Assembly (NCBI GenBank): GCA_017549815.1
Contig: JAFYNH010000069.1
Location: forward strand, 1 to 42,375
Source of the DNA: Selenomonadaceae bacterium
GTDB lineage: Bacteria > Bacillota > Negativicutes > Selenomonadales > Selenomonadaceae
Direction of reading: 5' to 3'
DNA length: 42,375 bases
Shown: positions 8,424 through 18,074 of the stretch, in pieces
Position numbering within the stretch: the stretch's first letter is position 1
How the letters are laid out: each line of letters starts with the position of its first letter
Made by a program: the position numbers and the translations under genes
Notes under the pieces: model-generated
What the model saw: only the letters and a program-made list of their open reading frames with translations
What the model was told of the DNA's origin: nothing
Databases searched by the model: none

Positions 8424-9779
8424 ATGGGCAAATTTTGGAAGTGGCTTGTTCACGGCGAGGATCGTGATAAAGAAACAGAATTCTTGCCGGCGATATTGGA
8501 AGTTACAGAAACACCGCCGTCGCCGACGGGTCGACTTGTCATGTGGTCGATTTTATTATTAGTTGTCATAGCATTGGCGTGGTCGTATCTCGGACACATC
8601 AACGAAGTTGCGGTTGCGGCGGGCAAAGTTATTCCTTCGGGGCAAATTAAAACCGTCCAAGTTAAGAACAAAGGCATAGTCAAAGAAATTAACGTCGAGG
8701 AAGGGCAAATCGTTCAGGAAGGCGACGTGCTTGTTGTCCTTGACCCGACGACGACTTCCGCCGATTATGACAGTCTTCGGAAACGTGCCGCCTATTATAA
8801 GCTTGACATTCAGCGGTTGACTGCCGAGCTTACTCAACAACCCTTTGTGCCCGAAGAAGACCCCGACCTTGAGCCGCATGATTTAGCGGCTGAAATGGCT
8901 CTTTATCAAAGTAGAACTTCGGACTATCGGACACAGCGTCAAAGTCGCGAGGACGTAATTGCGCAACGTATAGCGAAACTTCAGGCGTCTCAAGCGTCCT
9001 ATGAAAAATATGCTGAAGTTTTAGCAATCGCGCAGGAAAAGGAAGCGCGTCTTGAGGAATTAAGCGAACAAAACGCCATTTCGCAATTCCAACTTTTGGA
9101 GCAACAGCGCGAGACGATTGAATATGCTAAGAACGCGCAGGCGGAGCTTGATTCGCTTAACAGTATCCGCGCAGAGATTGCAGAGGCTCAGCAAAATCTT
9201 GCGAACGTCGACGCCTCTTATCACAAAGATATTATGACTGCGCTTGTTGAGGCTAAAAAAGAATATTACGCTATCGCCGAAGCTATTAAAAAGGCTGAGG
9301 AAGATTCGCGTATGGCGGTAATTTACGCACCTATTTCGGGTCGTATTTACAATTTAAGTATTCACACGCTCGGCGGTATCGTCACCGACGCCCAGCCGCT
9401 TTTGCAGATTGTCCCTGAAGAAACTAAGCTTGAATTTGAAGTTTATGCCGACAACAAGGACATTGGTTTTATCAAAGTCGGGCAGGAGGCGGAAGTCAAG
9501 GTTGAAACTTATAACTTCCAGAAATTCGGCATGTACAAAGCGGAAGTTATGGAGATTAGCGCGGATGCCGTTAATGAACCCAACGACCAGCAAAAGCATA
9601 TGAAATATAAACTCCTTCTCGACCCGACCAGCAATGACATTAACGTTTACGGACAACCAGCAAAGATTGAAGTCGGTATGAACGTCAGCGCGGAAATTAA
9701 AATCAAGGAAAAACGTATAATTGACTTCTTCCTCGATCCGTTCCGCCGCTACACGTCCGAAGCTTTAAGGGAGCGTTGA
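8424..9779 (+). CDS. Type I secretion membrane fusion protein (HlyD family)
   Basis: The periplasmic adaptor that links the ABC exporter to an outer-membrane TolC-type channel. The 451-residue protein has a short cytoplasmic N-terminus, one membrane helix (about 40-60; LVMWSILLLVVIALAWSYL), a lipoyl/barrel-sandwich half (GIVKEINVEEGQIVQEGDVL), a long coiled-coil hairpin rich in Q, E, A and L (about 115-300), the second lipoyl half (VIYAPISGRIYNLSI), and a beta-barrel end. It sits between two ABC genes with 3-4-base gaps. No TolC-like gene is in the window. Confidence 0.93.
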   Translation: MGKFWKWLVHGEDRDKETEFLPAILEVTETPPSPTGRLVMWSILLLVVIALAWSYLGHINEVAVAAGKVIPSGQIKTVQVKNKGIVKEINVEEGQIVQEGDVLVVLDPTTTSADYDSLRKRAAYYKLDIQRLTAELTQQPFVPEEDPDLEPHDLAAEMALYQSRTSDYRTQRQSREDVIAQRIAKLQASQASYEKYAEVLAIAQEKEARLEELSEQNAISQFQLLEQQRETIEYAKNAQAELDSLNSIRAEIAEAQQNLANVDASYHKDIMTALVEAKKEYYAIAEAIKKAEEDSRMAVIYAPISGRIYNLSIHTLGGIVTDAQPLLQIVPEETKLEFEVYADNKDIGFIKVGQEAEVKVETYNFQKFGMYKAEVMEISADAVNEPNDQQKHMKYKLLLDPTSNDINVYGQPAKIEVGMNVSAEIKIKEKRIIDFFLDPFRRYTSEALRER

Positions 9780-9782
9780 TTT

Positions 9783-12089
9783 ATGGCGGAAGATAAAAAT
9801 CGAAATCCCAATGATAAAAATTTGGTGCCGTCCAAAGGTCAAGCTCCTCAAAAATCGGGCGGGCAAGCTTTAGGAAAAATTACGCCTAAAAAAGTTCCAC
9901 TCCAAAAAAAAGGCGAGCACGATATAAATTTGCTCGACACCGAAGTTACAAAAACCGAAGACGGCGGCGTTGTCAACGGCATTGATACAGGGCTTGCGTG
10001 CCTCGTTGCTATTGCGAAATATTACAATATCCCCGCCGACTATCGTCAGCTTGAGCGTGCTTACGTCCTGCAAGAGGGTAGCGTTGATTTTACGACTCTT
10101 GTTAGGGCGGCTCGCGAGTTGAAGTTGAAGGCGCGTAAATACGAACACTTGAAAGAAGCCGACTTAGATAAGCTCGTTTATCCAGTCTTGATTAAGTTGC
10201 ATTCGGGCAGGAGCGTTGTCATTACGACGATTCGCGAAGGAAATATTTACGTAATGGATCCCGCGTTTTCGCAACAGCCTGTTAAAATCGACCGCTACAA
10301 ACTTTTAATGGACTGGACGGGTGACGCGATTCTTTTCACGCGCCGTTACGAACTCGACAAGAAAAAAGATAAATTCGGGTTCAAATGGTTTCTTCCCGTT
10401 GTGTCGAAGTACATGCCATTTCTGCGCAGTGTTTTATTTATGTCATTACTGTTACAGATTTTGGGCTTAGCGTCGCCAGTTTTTGTTCAAAATATTATCG
10501 ACAAAGTTTTGGTTCACAGAGCATCAGACGCATTAGACATTTTAGTTTTGGGCATGGTTCTTTGTACGATTTTTCAAAACTGGATGCTTGGCTTGCGCAC
10601 CTACCTTTTTGTAAACATAACTAGCAAAATGGACGTGGCGTTGAGTTCGCGCCTGTATAAAAATATAACGTCGTTGCCCGTGAGTTACTTCCAAAAGTGG
10701 CAAGTCGGCGACGTTGTTTCACGTACAGGCGAGCTTGAAACGTTGCGTTCGTTCATGACGGGCAACAGCTTAACAATTATTTTAGATATTGTTTTCGCGA
10801 TTGTTTATTTCGGCGTCATGTTCCTTTACAGCCGAATTCTTAGCCTTGTCGTTTTGATTATGATTCCGTTTTTCGTGATTCTGAACTTAATCGTCGCGCC
10901 GATTTTCAAGCGCATGATTAACGACCAATTTTTAATCGGCAGTGAAAATCGTTCGTTCCTGATTGAGACGATAACGGGCATTCATACGGTTAAGGCGTCG
11001 AGCGTCGAGAACAATTTTATTCGCCGTTACGAAGAAATTCTTGCGCGTTATGTCAAGGCGTCCTTCGACGTTGTAAATCTGGCGAATATCGCGAATTCAA
11101 TCGGCTCGTTTTTCTTTAGCATTTTCAACCTTGTAATTTTATGGATTGGTGCTTATTACGTTATGGCTGGCGAGATAACAGTTGGCGAGTTGATAGCGTT
11201 CCAGATGATTGCGGGGCAGTTGATTTCGCCGATTATGCGCCTAATCAATCAGTGGCGAGAATTCCAACAGATTCGCGTTTCAATGGAAAGGCTTTCGGAC
11301 ATTATGGACGAAGACACCGAGCCAGCGTTTAATCCTTCGCGGACGACGTTGCCATCTCTGCGCGGCGACATTGCGCTTGAGAAGTTAGCGTTCAGCTACA
11401 CGGAGGAAGGCGGCAAGGTTCTTGAAAATATTAATATCCGAATACCTGCGGGCATGAAGGTTGGAATTGTCGGGCGTTCGGGTTCGGGCAAGTCGACGTT
11501 GACTAAATTAATCCAGCGTCTTTATCTGCCCGATTCAGGACGAATTTTGATTGACGGCGTTGACATCGCGCAGGTTGAACCGGCTTGGCTTAGAAGACAA
11601 ATCGGCGTCGTGTTGCAGGACAGCAAACTTTTCAGCGGCTCGGTTGAAGAAAATATCCGCATAGCTTGCCCAAATGCCACTCATGAAGAAGTCGTTAATG
11701 CGGCACGACTTGCAGGCGCAGATGAATTCGTCAGCCAATTCCCGCACGGTTACGAAACTTTCGTTGGCGAACGCGGCAGTCTTTTAAGCGGCGGTCAGCG
11801 TCAGAGAATTGCGATTGCCCGCGCCTTACTTTCCAACCCGCGCATTTTGATTTTTGACGAGGCAACGTCCGCGCTCGACTACGAGTCGGAAAATATTATC
11901 ATGAATAACATTGAGCCGATTGCCGAAGGGCGTACAATGTTGATGATAGCGCACCGCTTATCGACGGTTCGTGACTGCGATGCGATTATCGTTATCGACA
12001 AGGGGCGCATTATTGAGGCTGGCTCGCATGATGAATTGATGAAACACAACGGAGTTTATGCCAAACTCCACCAAGCACAGATGGCGTAA
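9783..12089 (+). CDS. Type I secretion ABC transporter (HlyB/RtxE type), subunit 2
   Basis: A second full ABC exporter subunit, 768 residues, with an extra charged N-terminus of about 55 residues. The C39-like domain reads IDTGLACLVAIAKYY; the catalytic Cys of the peptidase pattern DCG is Thr69, so it should be proteolytically inactive. Membrane helices span about 210-480. Walker A is GRSGSGKST (564-572), followed by LSGGQRQR and an IFDEATSALD Walker B. It is clearly diverged from the first ABC protein rather than a recent duplicate. Its ATG is 3 bases after the HlyD stop. Both ATPases keep all catalytic motifs. Confidence 0.93.
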   Translation: MAEDKNRNPNDKNLVPSKGQAPQKSGGQALGKITPKKVPLQKKGEHDINLLDTEVTKTEDGGVVNGIDTGLACLVAIAKYYNIPADYRQLERAYVLQEGSVDFTTLVRAARELKLKARKYEHLKEADLDKLVYPVLIKLHSGRSVVITTIREGNIYVMDPAFSQQPVKIDRYKLLMDWTGDAILFTRRYELDKKKDKFGFKWFLPVVSKYMPFLRSVLFMSLLLQILGLASPVFVQNIIDKVLVHRASDALDILVLGMVLCTIFQNWMLGLRTYLFVNITSKMDVALSSRLYKNITSLPVSYFQKWQVGDVVSRTGELETLRSFMTGNSLTIILDIVFAIVYFGVMFLYSRILSLVVLIMIPFFVILNLIVAPIFKRMINDQFLIGSENRSFLIETITGIHTVKASSVENNFIRRYEEILARYVKASFDVVNLANIANSIGSFFFSIFNLVILWIGAYYVMAGEITVGELIAFQMIAGQLISPIMRLINQWREFQQIRVSMERLSDIMDEDTEPAFNPSRTTLPSLRGDIALEKLAFSYTEEGGKVLENINIRIPAGMKVGIVGRSGSGKSTLTKLIQRLYLPDSGRILIDGVDIAQVEPAWLRRQIGVVLQDSKLFSGSVEENIRIACPNATHEEVVNAARLAGADEFVSQFPHGYETFVGERGSLLSGGQRQRIAIARALLSNPRILIFDEATSALDYESENIIMNNIEPIAEGRTMLMIAHRLSTVRDCDAIIVIDKGRIIEAGSHDELMKHNGVYAKLHQAQMA

Positions 12090-12090
12090 T

Positions 12091-12163
12091 TTAGGAACTA
12101 GGGGCGAGGAATTAGGAACTAGTTCCTACCAGTTCCTAGTTCCCAGTCCCTAACAACTAACTA
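12091..12163. repeat. Heptad-periodic inverted repeat after the second ABC gene
   Basis: Units of TTAGGAA/CTAGGGG on the left and AGTTCCT/AGTTCCC/AGTCCCT on the right at 7-bp spacing. It begins right after the TAA stop and ends 7 bases before the AAGGAGG of the next gene. Its sequence is close to the element at 5793-5863. Confidence 0.8.
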
Positions 12164-12179
12164 CAAGGAGGATTTTATT

Positions 12180-13415
12180 GTGAATATTTTTATTCTGCAC
12201 CCGTCTTTTCCCGCGCAGTATCTGAACATTGCGCCCTACCTTGCGAGCAACCCCGAAAATAACGTTTTCTTCCTGTCTAAGGAGAATTCGATTAACGCAC
12301 AACTTAAAGGCGTAACGCTCGCCCTTTACCCGAAACCCGACGAAAAAGCCGACGAATGGATTAAAACTTGCGGACCTTTGCGTCCTGCGGCTGAGGCTGT
12401 CGTCGAAGGGCAAGCCGTCCTTCGCGCTATGGAATGGCTCGCCAAAGAAAAGAACGTTAAACCCGACGTGATAATCGGACACACGGGCTGGGGCTCAACC
12501 CTTTACTGCAAAGATATGTATCCGAACGTCCCGATTATGGGTTATTTCGAGTGGTATTATCGCGTCGAAGATAGCGATTGTTATTGGTGGCCCGACGAAA
12601 TTCCGCAAATGGGCAACCGCATTTCTATTCGCACAAGAAACGCTCATCACTTAATGAATTTGGAACTTTGCGACGCGGGCATTGCTCCGACTAAGTGGCA
12701 GTATTCGCAATTCCCCGAAGAATACAAGCCGAAGATTCACGTTATCCACGAGGGCATTGATACCAGATTTTGTTCGCCCGACCCAAGCGGCAAGCGTCCC
12801 GGACTCGTGCTTGAGGACGTTGAACTTAACCTGCCCGAAGGCACCGAAATTATTACCTACGTAGCTCGAGGCTTTGAAATTTATCGCGGTTTCCCGTACT
12901 TTATGGACGCGATTCGTCACGTATTAGCGCGTCGTCCGCAAACGCATGTTGTAGTTGTCGGCAAGGACAGAATTTGTTACGGCGCACAGCTTAAAGACAC
13001 GACTTATCTTAAGGAAGAAGAAAAGAAGGGCGGCTATCCTACTGACCGCGTGCACTTTGTCGGTTTGAGAAATCGCGGCGACTATCAGAAAATTTTGCGG
13101 GCGTCGAGTTGCCACGTTTATTTAACTCGTCCGTTCGTGTTGAGCTGGTCTTTCTTGGAAGCAATGAGTTTCGGCTGTCCGATGGTTGGTTCCAAAACTC
13201 CGCCTGTTGAAGAAGTTATGGAAGACGGCGTTAATGGTTTGCTTGCTGAATTCCGCTCGCCCTATCACATTGCCCGCAAAATCGAGGAGCAACTTGACGA
13301 CCCAGAACGCGCTAAGAAACTCGGCAAGGCGGCTCGTGAAACGATTCTTGAACGGTTTGAGCTTATGAAATGTATGCAGGCGCAGGAAGATTTAATGTAC
13401 AGTTTAGTTCGTTGA
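12180..13415 (+). CDS. GT4-family glycosyltransferase
   Basis: A 411-residue GT-B glycosyltransferase. The N-terminal part (MNIFILHPSFPAQYLNIAPY, then DVIIGHTGWGSTLY) resembles the group 1 subfamily found in protein and surface glycosylation loci. The C-terminal part has the nucleotide-sugar side: VARGFEIYRGFPYFMDA, FLEAMSFGCPMVGS and VNGLLAE. No signal peptide or membrane segment is visible, so it is cytoplasmic. The start is GTG after AAGGAGG with 8-base spacing. It lies after the secretion genes and 10 bases before a second glycosyltransferase, so the pair may glycosylate a secreted or surface protein; that role is inferred. Donor and acceptor are unknown. Confidence 0.85.
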   Translation: MNIFILHPSFPAQYLNIAPYLASNPENNVFFLSKENSINAQLKGVTLALYPKPDEKADEWIKTCGPLRPAAEAVVEGQAVLRAMEWLAKEKNVKPDVIIGHTGWGSTLYCKDMYPNVPIMGYFEWYYRVEDSDCYWWPDEIPQMGNRISIRTRNAHHLMNLELCDAGIAPTKWQYSQFPEEYKPKIHVIHEGIDTRFCSPDPSGKRPGLVLEDVELNLPEGTEIITYVARGFEIYRGFPYFMDAIRHVLARRPQTHVVVVGKDRICYGAQLKDTTYLKEEEKKGGYPTDRVHFVGLRNRGDYQKILRASSCHVYLTRPFVLSWSFLEAMSFGCPMVGSKTPPVEEVMEDGVNGLLAEFRSPYHIARKIEEQLDDPERAKKLGKAARETILERFELMKCMQAQEDLMYSLVR

Positions 13416-13425
13416 GGTTACGGCG

Positions 13426-15123
13426 ATGACTTTTGAAACGTTTATCCCTGCGCGGGCGAAAAGCGTCCTTGAACTTATCGGCGACGCGCCCGACGATTTT
13501 GAAACGTCGCGTAAAAATTTCCAAGAGATTCAGCCCGATTGCAAATACATTGTCGCCGAAGATTGGACAAAGATAAAAGGGCAATTCGACGCGATTTTAG
13601 TTCAAAGCCCGTTAATCGGCACGTTAAGCCCTAAGAAACTTATTTCTACGATTAAAAAAATTGCCGAACACCTTAACGACGACGGCACTTTGATTTTTAC
13701 GCTGGAAAATATCGGGCACGCGGAAAACGTCGAGGCGATTTTAGAGGGCAAGCCGCCGAAGTTCAGAGTTACTTTGACGCAAGAAGAATTGAGCAATGCG
13801 ATTGAAGATGCGGGCTTAAGTGTTCTCCGTTCGTTAAATGCGGGGCGCGGCATACAAGTTAAGCGTCAAATCGCCGAGCTTACTAAAACGGAGCTTGCAG
13901 TTTTCGTTTATATTTTCACGGCATATAAAAACGACCCGCCGAAAAAGACGCTGATTCAAACGCTGATAGGCGAGTCGACGGTTTGCGCCCCGATTCGCGT
14001 CCACATGCCGAATACATTTTTCATGACGGATCCGAACGTCTTTATCGTGTCGTCGCCGGTCGGCAAGCCTTATCGCCTTTACGAGCAAGAGCAATTCGAC
14101 GAGCGAGTTTTTATTAATCAGCGCATGTGTTTTCCGTCGTTTGCAGTCGGGTTGGACTTTTTCAACATACTGCGCAAGAAAGGGATTTTATTCTTGTCGG
14201 AAATGGACGACCACCCGATTTTATGGGAAGACGATTACGAAAAGACGGCGTGGATAAATTTCCGCGCAGTTCATGCGATACAAACTTCGACGCCGTATTT
14301 GGCAGATTTCTTACGTCAATTCAATCCGAACGTAAAAGTTTTCCCGAATCATTTAAGACGGTTACCGCCGCCGCGTAATTTCGATGAGGAATTCAAAGCC
14401 AAGCGGCAAGTCACGATATTTTTCGGGGCGTTGAATCGCGACGGAGATTTTATGGAACTGGTGCCGATACTGAACAGATTCGCCAAGCAGTACGGGAACA
14501 AGTTAGCGTTTAAGATTTTGGCGCGGGAAAATTTGTTTGACGCATTGGAGACTAAGAATAAAACTTACGTCGGCGACTTGAAGAAATACGACGGGCAGTT
14601 TATTTCCTATGAAGATTATGAGGCGGCAATACGTGGCTCGGACATTGCGTTGTTGCCGTTGCGCGATAATGAATTTAATCGCTCGAAGTCGGATTTAAAA
14701 TTTATTGAGAGTGCGGCAAATGGGGCAGTTGCGTTGGCGTCGCCGATTGTCTATTCAAACGTGATTGAGGACGGCAAGACGGGCTTTATTTATCACAACG
14801 GGCGCGAATTTATTAGCAAGCTCAACACGCTGATAAAGAATAAAAATTTGCGGCGCAAGGTTGCGGAGGAGGCTTATTCTTACGTTCGCCACGAAAGATT
14901 AATGAGTCAGCATTACGAAGAGCGGCTTGATTGGTATCGTGAACTTTTGGCGAAGTTGCCGGAACTTACGGCGGCGGCGGAGGCTCGGATAGCGAAATTT
15001 ATTCCGCAGTTCAGCGAGGAAATTACAAAATTCCGTTCGCGATTTTCCAACAATCCCAAAGAGCGTTCAACGCAAATTGAAAGGAATTTGACGCAAGGCG
15101 CGGAAATAATTATTCCTGAATAA
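13426..15123 (+). CDS. Methyltransferase-like / glycosyltransferase two-domain protein
   Basis: A 565-residue protein. Residues about 1-150 look like a compact class I methyltransferase fold (VLELIGDAPDDFETS, then AILVQSPLIGTLSPKKLI, HLNDDGTLIFTLENIG), although the glycine-rich SAM loop is poorly conserved. Residues about 190-500 look like a GT-B glycosyltransferase: KGILFLSEMDDHP, TIFFGALNRDGDFMELVPIL, ALLPLRDNEFNRSKSDLKF and a late ASPIVYSNVIEDGKTG. The tail is helical. It starts 10 bases after the previous glycosyltransferase and probably shares its transcript. A methyltransferase plus glycosyltransferase would fit synthesis of a methylated glycan, but the activity of the first domain is uncertain. 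Confidence 0.7.
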   Translation: MTFETFIPARAKSVLELIGDAPDDFETSRKNFQEIQPDCKYIVAEDWTKIKGQFDAILVQSPLIGTLSPKKLISTIKKIAEHLNDDGTLIFTLENIGHAENVEAILEGKPPKFRVTLTQEELSNAIEDAGLSVLRSLNAGRGIQVKRQIAELTKTELAVFVYIFTAYKNDPPKKTLIQTLIGESTVCAPIRVHMPNTFFMTDPNVFIVSSPVGKPYRLYEQEQFDERVFINQRMCFPSFAVGLDFFNILRKKGILFLSEMDDHPILWEDDYEKTAWINFRAVHAIQTSTPYLADFLRQFNPNVKVFPNHLRRLPPPRNFDEEFKAKRQVTIFFGALNRDGDFMELVPILNRFAKQYGNKLAFKILARENLFDALETKNKTYVGDLKKYDGQFISYEDYEAAIRGSDIALLPLRDNEFNRSKSDLKFIESAANGAVALASPIVYSNVIEDGKTGFIYHNGREFISKLNTLIKNKNLRRKVAEEAYSYVRHERLMSQHYEERLDWYRELLAKLPELTAAAEARIAKFIPQFSEEITKFRSRFSNNPKERSTQIERNLTQGAEIIIPE

Positions 15124-15213
15124 TAGGGACTAGGGACTAGGAGTTAGGGACTAGGAGTTATTAGTTATTAGTTACTAGTTCCTAGTTCCTAACAACTAAT
15201 TCCTAGTAACTAG
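15124..15213. repeat. Heptad-periodic repeat before the NfeD gene
   Basis: The left half repeats AGGGACT/AGGAGTT and the right half repeats TAGTTCC/TAGTTAT/TAACAAC, mostly at 7-bp spacing. It starts directly after the TAA stop of the glycosyltransferase gene. Confidence 0.75.
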
Positions 15214-15229
15214 AAAAGGGGTGCTGAAC

Positions 15230-15610
15230 ATGGCGGAAGTTCAAATTTTTTCGGGCGCGAATTCGATAGTATTTTCGTTTGTATCCTACGCGCTAATCGG
15301 CATAGCGGTTTTGGGAATATTTGTCGTAATGTATTTGAACAATCGCGGCTCGAAGAAAAATTCTGGTATGCTCAATGAACTTGTCCTTGACGAACGCCAG
15401 AAAAATCGCGACGGTTATACGAGCGTCACGGATAAGAGTAAATTTCTCGGAGCAACGGGCGTTTGCGTGACTGATTTGCGACCAGCGGGGACGATTACGG
15501 TTGAGGGCGAGCCTGTCGACGTTGTAGCGGAAGGCAGTTTCGTCAAGCAGGGCAGCATTGTCAAGGTTATTAACGTGGACGGCTCTCGCGTATTAGTTCG
15601 TCAAATCTAG
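15230..15610 (+). CDS. NfeD-like membrane protein
   Basis: A 126-residue protein with one N-terminal membrane helix (VFSFVSYALIGIAVLGIFVVMYL written in part: SYALIGIAVLGIFVVMYL) and a C-terminal OB-fold of the NfeD type (FLGATGVCVTDLRPAGTITV, then VAEGSFVKQGSIVKVINVDG). NfeD proteins partner with flotillin/stomatin-like proteins, and floA is the next gene. An in-frame GTG lies at 15221, but the ATG at 15230 has the better spacing to AAAAGGGG. The TAG stop (15608-15610) is part of the first CTAGGAA unit of the following heptad element. Confidence 0.8.
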   Translation: MAEVQIFSGANSIVFSFVSYALIGIAVLGIFVVMYLNNRGSKKNSGMLNELVLDERQKNRDGYTSVTDKSKFLGATGVCVTDLRPAGTITVEGEPVDVVAEGSFVKQGSIVKVINVDGSRVLVRQI

Positions 15611-15678
15611 GAACTGGGAGCGAGTTACTAGGAACTAATCTCTACTAGTTCCCAATTCCTAAAAACTAGTTCCTAGAA
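15608..15678. repeat. Heptad-periodic inverted repeat between NfeD and floA
   Basis: TAGGAAC units on the left and AGTTCCC/ATTCCTA/AGTTCCT units on the right. The element includes the TAG stop of the NfeD gene and ends shortly before the AAAGGAGG site of floA. Confidence 0.8.
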
Positions 15679-15697
15679 AAAAAAGGAGGTCTCACTT

Positions 15698-16696
15698 ATG
15701 GAAGATGTTTTAATCGGTTCCGGTTTCTTCGTAGTAATGGGAATAATAATCGTGGCGATTTTCTTACACTTCGTGCCGATAGGATTATGGATTTCGGCGT
15801 TGGCGGCAGATGTTCACGTCGGGATTTTTACGCTGATAGGAATGAGAATGCGCCGCGTACCGCCTTCAAAAATTGTCATGCCGCTGATTAAGGCAAATAA
15901 GGCGGGCTTAGATGTCAACGTCAATCAGCTTGAGGCGCACTATTTAGCGGGCGGCAATGTCGACAGAGTTGTTGACGCACTTATAGCGGCTCAACGCGCA
16001 CAAATCGTTTTGCCGTTTGAACGTTCAGCGGCTATCGACTTGGCAGGTCGTGACGTTTTAGAGGCGGTTCAAATGAGCGTCAATCCGAAAGTCATTGAAA
16101 CGCCGCTTGTCGGAGCCATTGCCAAAAACGGTATCGAGTTAAAAGTCAAGGCGCGTGTTACGGTTCGTGCGAACATTGACAGATTAGTCGGCGGCGCAGG
16201 CGAGCCTACGATTATTGCGCGTGTCGGCGAAGGCATTGTTTCAACTATCGGTAGCGCGGAAAGTCACACGGACGTTATCGAAAGCCCCGAAGAAATTTCC
16301 AAAACGGTTTTGGATAAAGGACTTGACGCGGGCACGGCGTTTGAAATTTTATCGATTGACATTGCGGACGTTGATGTAGGCAGAAATATCGGCGCACAAC
16401 TTCAAACCGACCAAGCAGAAGCTGATAAACGAATCGCGCAGGCTAAAGCTGAAGAGCGTCGCGCAATGGCTATCGCTAAGGAACAGGAAATGAAAGCCTA
16501 TACGCAAGAAATGGAGGCTAAAGTCGTCGAGGCTCAAGCGGAAGTTCCTCACGCGCTAGCTGAGGCTTTTAAGAAAGGCAATATCGGCGTCATGGATTAT
16601 TACAACATGATGAACATTCAATCGGATACTGAAATGCGCAAGGCTGTCAGTGAGGCGGGCAAAGGCAGAAAAAATATTCCCGCCGCGCAGAAGTAA
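15698..16696 (+). CDS. floA: Flotillin-like membrane scaffold protein FloA
   Basis: FloA organises membrane microdomains in Firmicutes. The 332-residue protein has a hydrophobic N-terminal hairpin (about 5-50), then the SPFH-type region typical of the FloA/YqfA family: [40 protein letters not shown], then GREDV-like [21 protein letters not shown] helical, Ala/Glu-rich stretch (about 235-290) forms the coiled coil. It starts after AAAAGGAGG. NfeD upstream is its usual partner. A terminator follows at 16707-16743. Confidence 0.94.
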   Translation: MEDVLIGSGFFVVMGIIIVAIFLHFVPIGLWISALAADVHVGIFTLIGMRMRRVPPSKIVMPLIKANKAGLDVNVNQLEAHYLAGGNVDRVVDALIAAQRAQIVLPFERSAAIDLAGRDVLEAVQMSVNPKVIETPLVGAIAKNGIELKVKARVTVRANIDRLVGGAGEPTIIARVGEGIVSTIGSAESHTDVIESPEEISKTVLDKGLDAGTAFEILSIDIADVDVGRNIGAQLQTDQAEADKRIAQAKAEERRAMAIAKEQEMKAYTQEMEAKVVEAQAEVPHALAEAFKKGNIGVMDYYNMMNIQSDTEMRKAVSEAGKGRKNIPAAQK

Positions 16697-16706
16697 AATT
16701 TATTTG

Positions 16707-16743
16707 GAGTTTCGCAGGTTAAGCTTGCGAGGCTCTTTTTTTA
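16707..16743 (+). terminator. Rho-independent terminator of floA
   Basis: Stem GAGTTTCGCA pairs with TGCGAGGCTC (10 bp with two G-T pairs) around a 9-base loop, and is followed by eight T residues. Confidence 0.85.
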
Positions 16744-16827
16744 TCAAATCAACTCCTTCAAAAAAGTTTTTTAAGCGGGACAAGCGACAATGACGTTATT
16801 TATAATGGAGGTTATTGGGACGGTTCT

Positions 16828-18018
16828 GTGCACTATGGCGGTTCAAAGATAACAATCGACGGGGGCGCAGGCAACGATTCTATTGAAAACTATGGCGACA
16901 GCGTAAAAATCGACGGAGGCACGGGCGGCGACAAAATTTTGAATAGCGGCGACAGAGTGACAATCGACAGCGGCACGGGTAGCGACAAAATTTCAAACGG
17001 CGGTGACAGCGTAAAAATCGACGGCGGTAAAGGCAACGATTCTATTGAAAATGGTAGCTCCAGCGTAACAATCAACGGTGGCGCGGGTGACGATTCCATT
17101 CTCAACTGGGGTTCAAACGTAGCAATTGATGGTGGCGACGACAATGATTATATTTCAAACTATGGGGACAGCGTCACAATCGAAGGCGGCAAGGGCAACG
17201 ATACCATTTATAACAACTGGAACTTTAGTACAAATGCTCCATATGATTATTGGGGTTCAAAGGTAGTATTTAAGTACGCGGCTGGCGACGGAAAAGATAA
17301 AATTTACGGTTTCAAAGCAGATTCGACACTTTCAATCGGTGGCGGCTCCTATTCTACGAAAAAAATCGGCTCAGATATTATCGTCACAGTTGGCGAAGGA
17401 AATATTACATTAGTCGGTGCGGCGTCTTTATCTAAAGTCAATATCAAAGGCACTAAAAAAGCCTCGACGACTTCGACGACTTTCACTGTCACGGATAAGA
17501 CCAAGTCACCTGTAACTGTCGGCGCGTCTATCAAAACTATTGACGCCTCGTCACGCACGACAGTTGCAAGCATTAAGGGCAACAGACTAGATAATTCAAT
17601 CGTCGGTGGCAAGGGCAATGATTCGCTCTATGGCAGGTCGGGCAATGACACAATTCTTGGCAACGCGGGCAATGATAAATTATACGGTAGTAATGGCGAC
17701 GACGTTTTGAAAGGCGGCAAAGGAAACGATTCGCTCTGGGGCGATTTGGGTAATGATTCATTATGGGGCGGCTCTGGCAAGGATACTTTCATTTACGTGA
17801 AAGGCGACGGTAAAGATGTCATTTACGGCTTTGACAACAGCGACATGTTAAAGATAACAGGGACTTTCTCCGCGTCTTATAGTAAATCCAAGAAAGAACT
17901 CGCCTTTAAAGTCGGCTCAACCACGAGCGCAATTACTCTTAAAGATTTCACGGCGACAAACTTTAACATTAATGGCGCGACTTATAAAATCAGCGGCTCA
18001 AAGCTCGTCAAGAAATAA
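16828..18018 (+). CDS. RTX calcium-binding repeat protein, probably 5'-truncated
   Basis: A protein of at least 396 residues built from Gly/Asp-rich nonapeptide repeats. Residues 1-130 consist of about seven 18-residue units with GGxGxD cores (such as [20 protein letters not shown]). A Thr/Ser/Lys-rich middle follows, then classic RTX repeats ([19 protein letters not shown]) and a C-terminal domain of the kind that carries the type I secretion signal (ends [10 protein letters not shown]). It is a plausible substrate for the ABC-HlyD-ABC exporter upstream. The first usable start is GTG 16828, without a ribosome binding site. The RTX-like frame continues upstream ([12 protein letters not shown]) to just after the floA terminator with no start codon, so the real 5' end seems lost or the start is non-standard. 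Confidence 0.75.
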   Translation: MHYGGSKITIDGGAGNDSIENYGDSVKIDGGTGGDKILNSGDRVTIDSGTGSDKISNGGDSVKIDGGKGNDSIENGSSSVTINGGAGDDSILNWGSNVAIDGGDDNDYISNYGDSVTIEGGKGNDTIYNNWNFSTNAPYDYWGSKVVFKYAAGDGKDKIYGFKADSTLSIGGGSYSTKKIGSDIIVTVGEGNITLVGAASLSKVNIKGTKKASTTSTTFTVTDKTKSPVTVGASIKTIDASSRTTVASIKGNRLDNSIVGGKGNDSLYGRSGNDTILGNAGNDKLYGSNGDDVLKGGKGNDSLWGDLGNDSLWGGSGKDTFIYVKGDGKDVIYGFDNSDMLKITGTFSASYSKSKKELAFKVGSTTSAITLKDFTATNFNINGATYKISGSKLVKK

Positions 18019-18040
18019 ATTCATGATAAAAATTTTTATC

Positions 18041-18074
18041 GGAGTTTGGCACTTGCTAAGCTCCTTTTTTTTTG
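18041..18074 (+). terminator. Rho-independent terminator of the RTX gene
   Basis: Stem GGAGTTTGGC pairs with GCTAAGCTCC (two G-T pairs) around a 4-base loop, and is followed by nine T residues. Its 3' arm overlaps the -35 region of the pyrB promoter. Confidence 0.85.
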
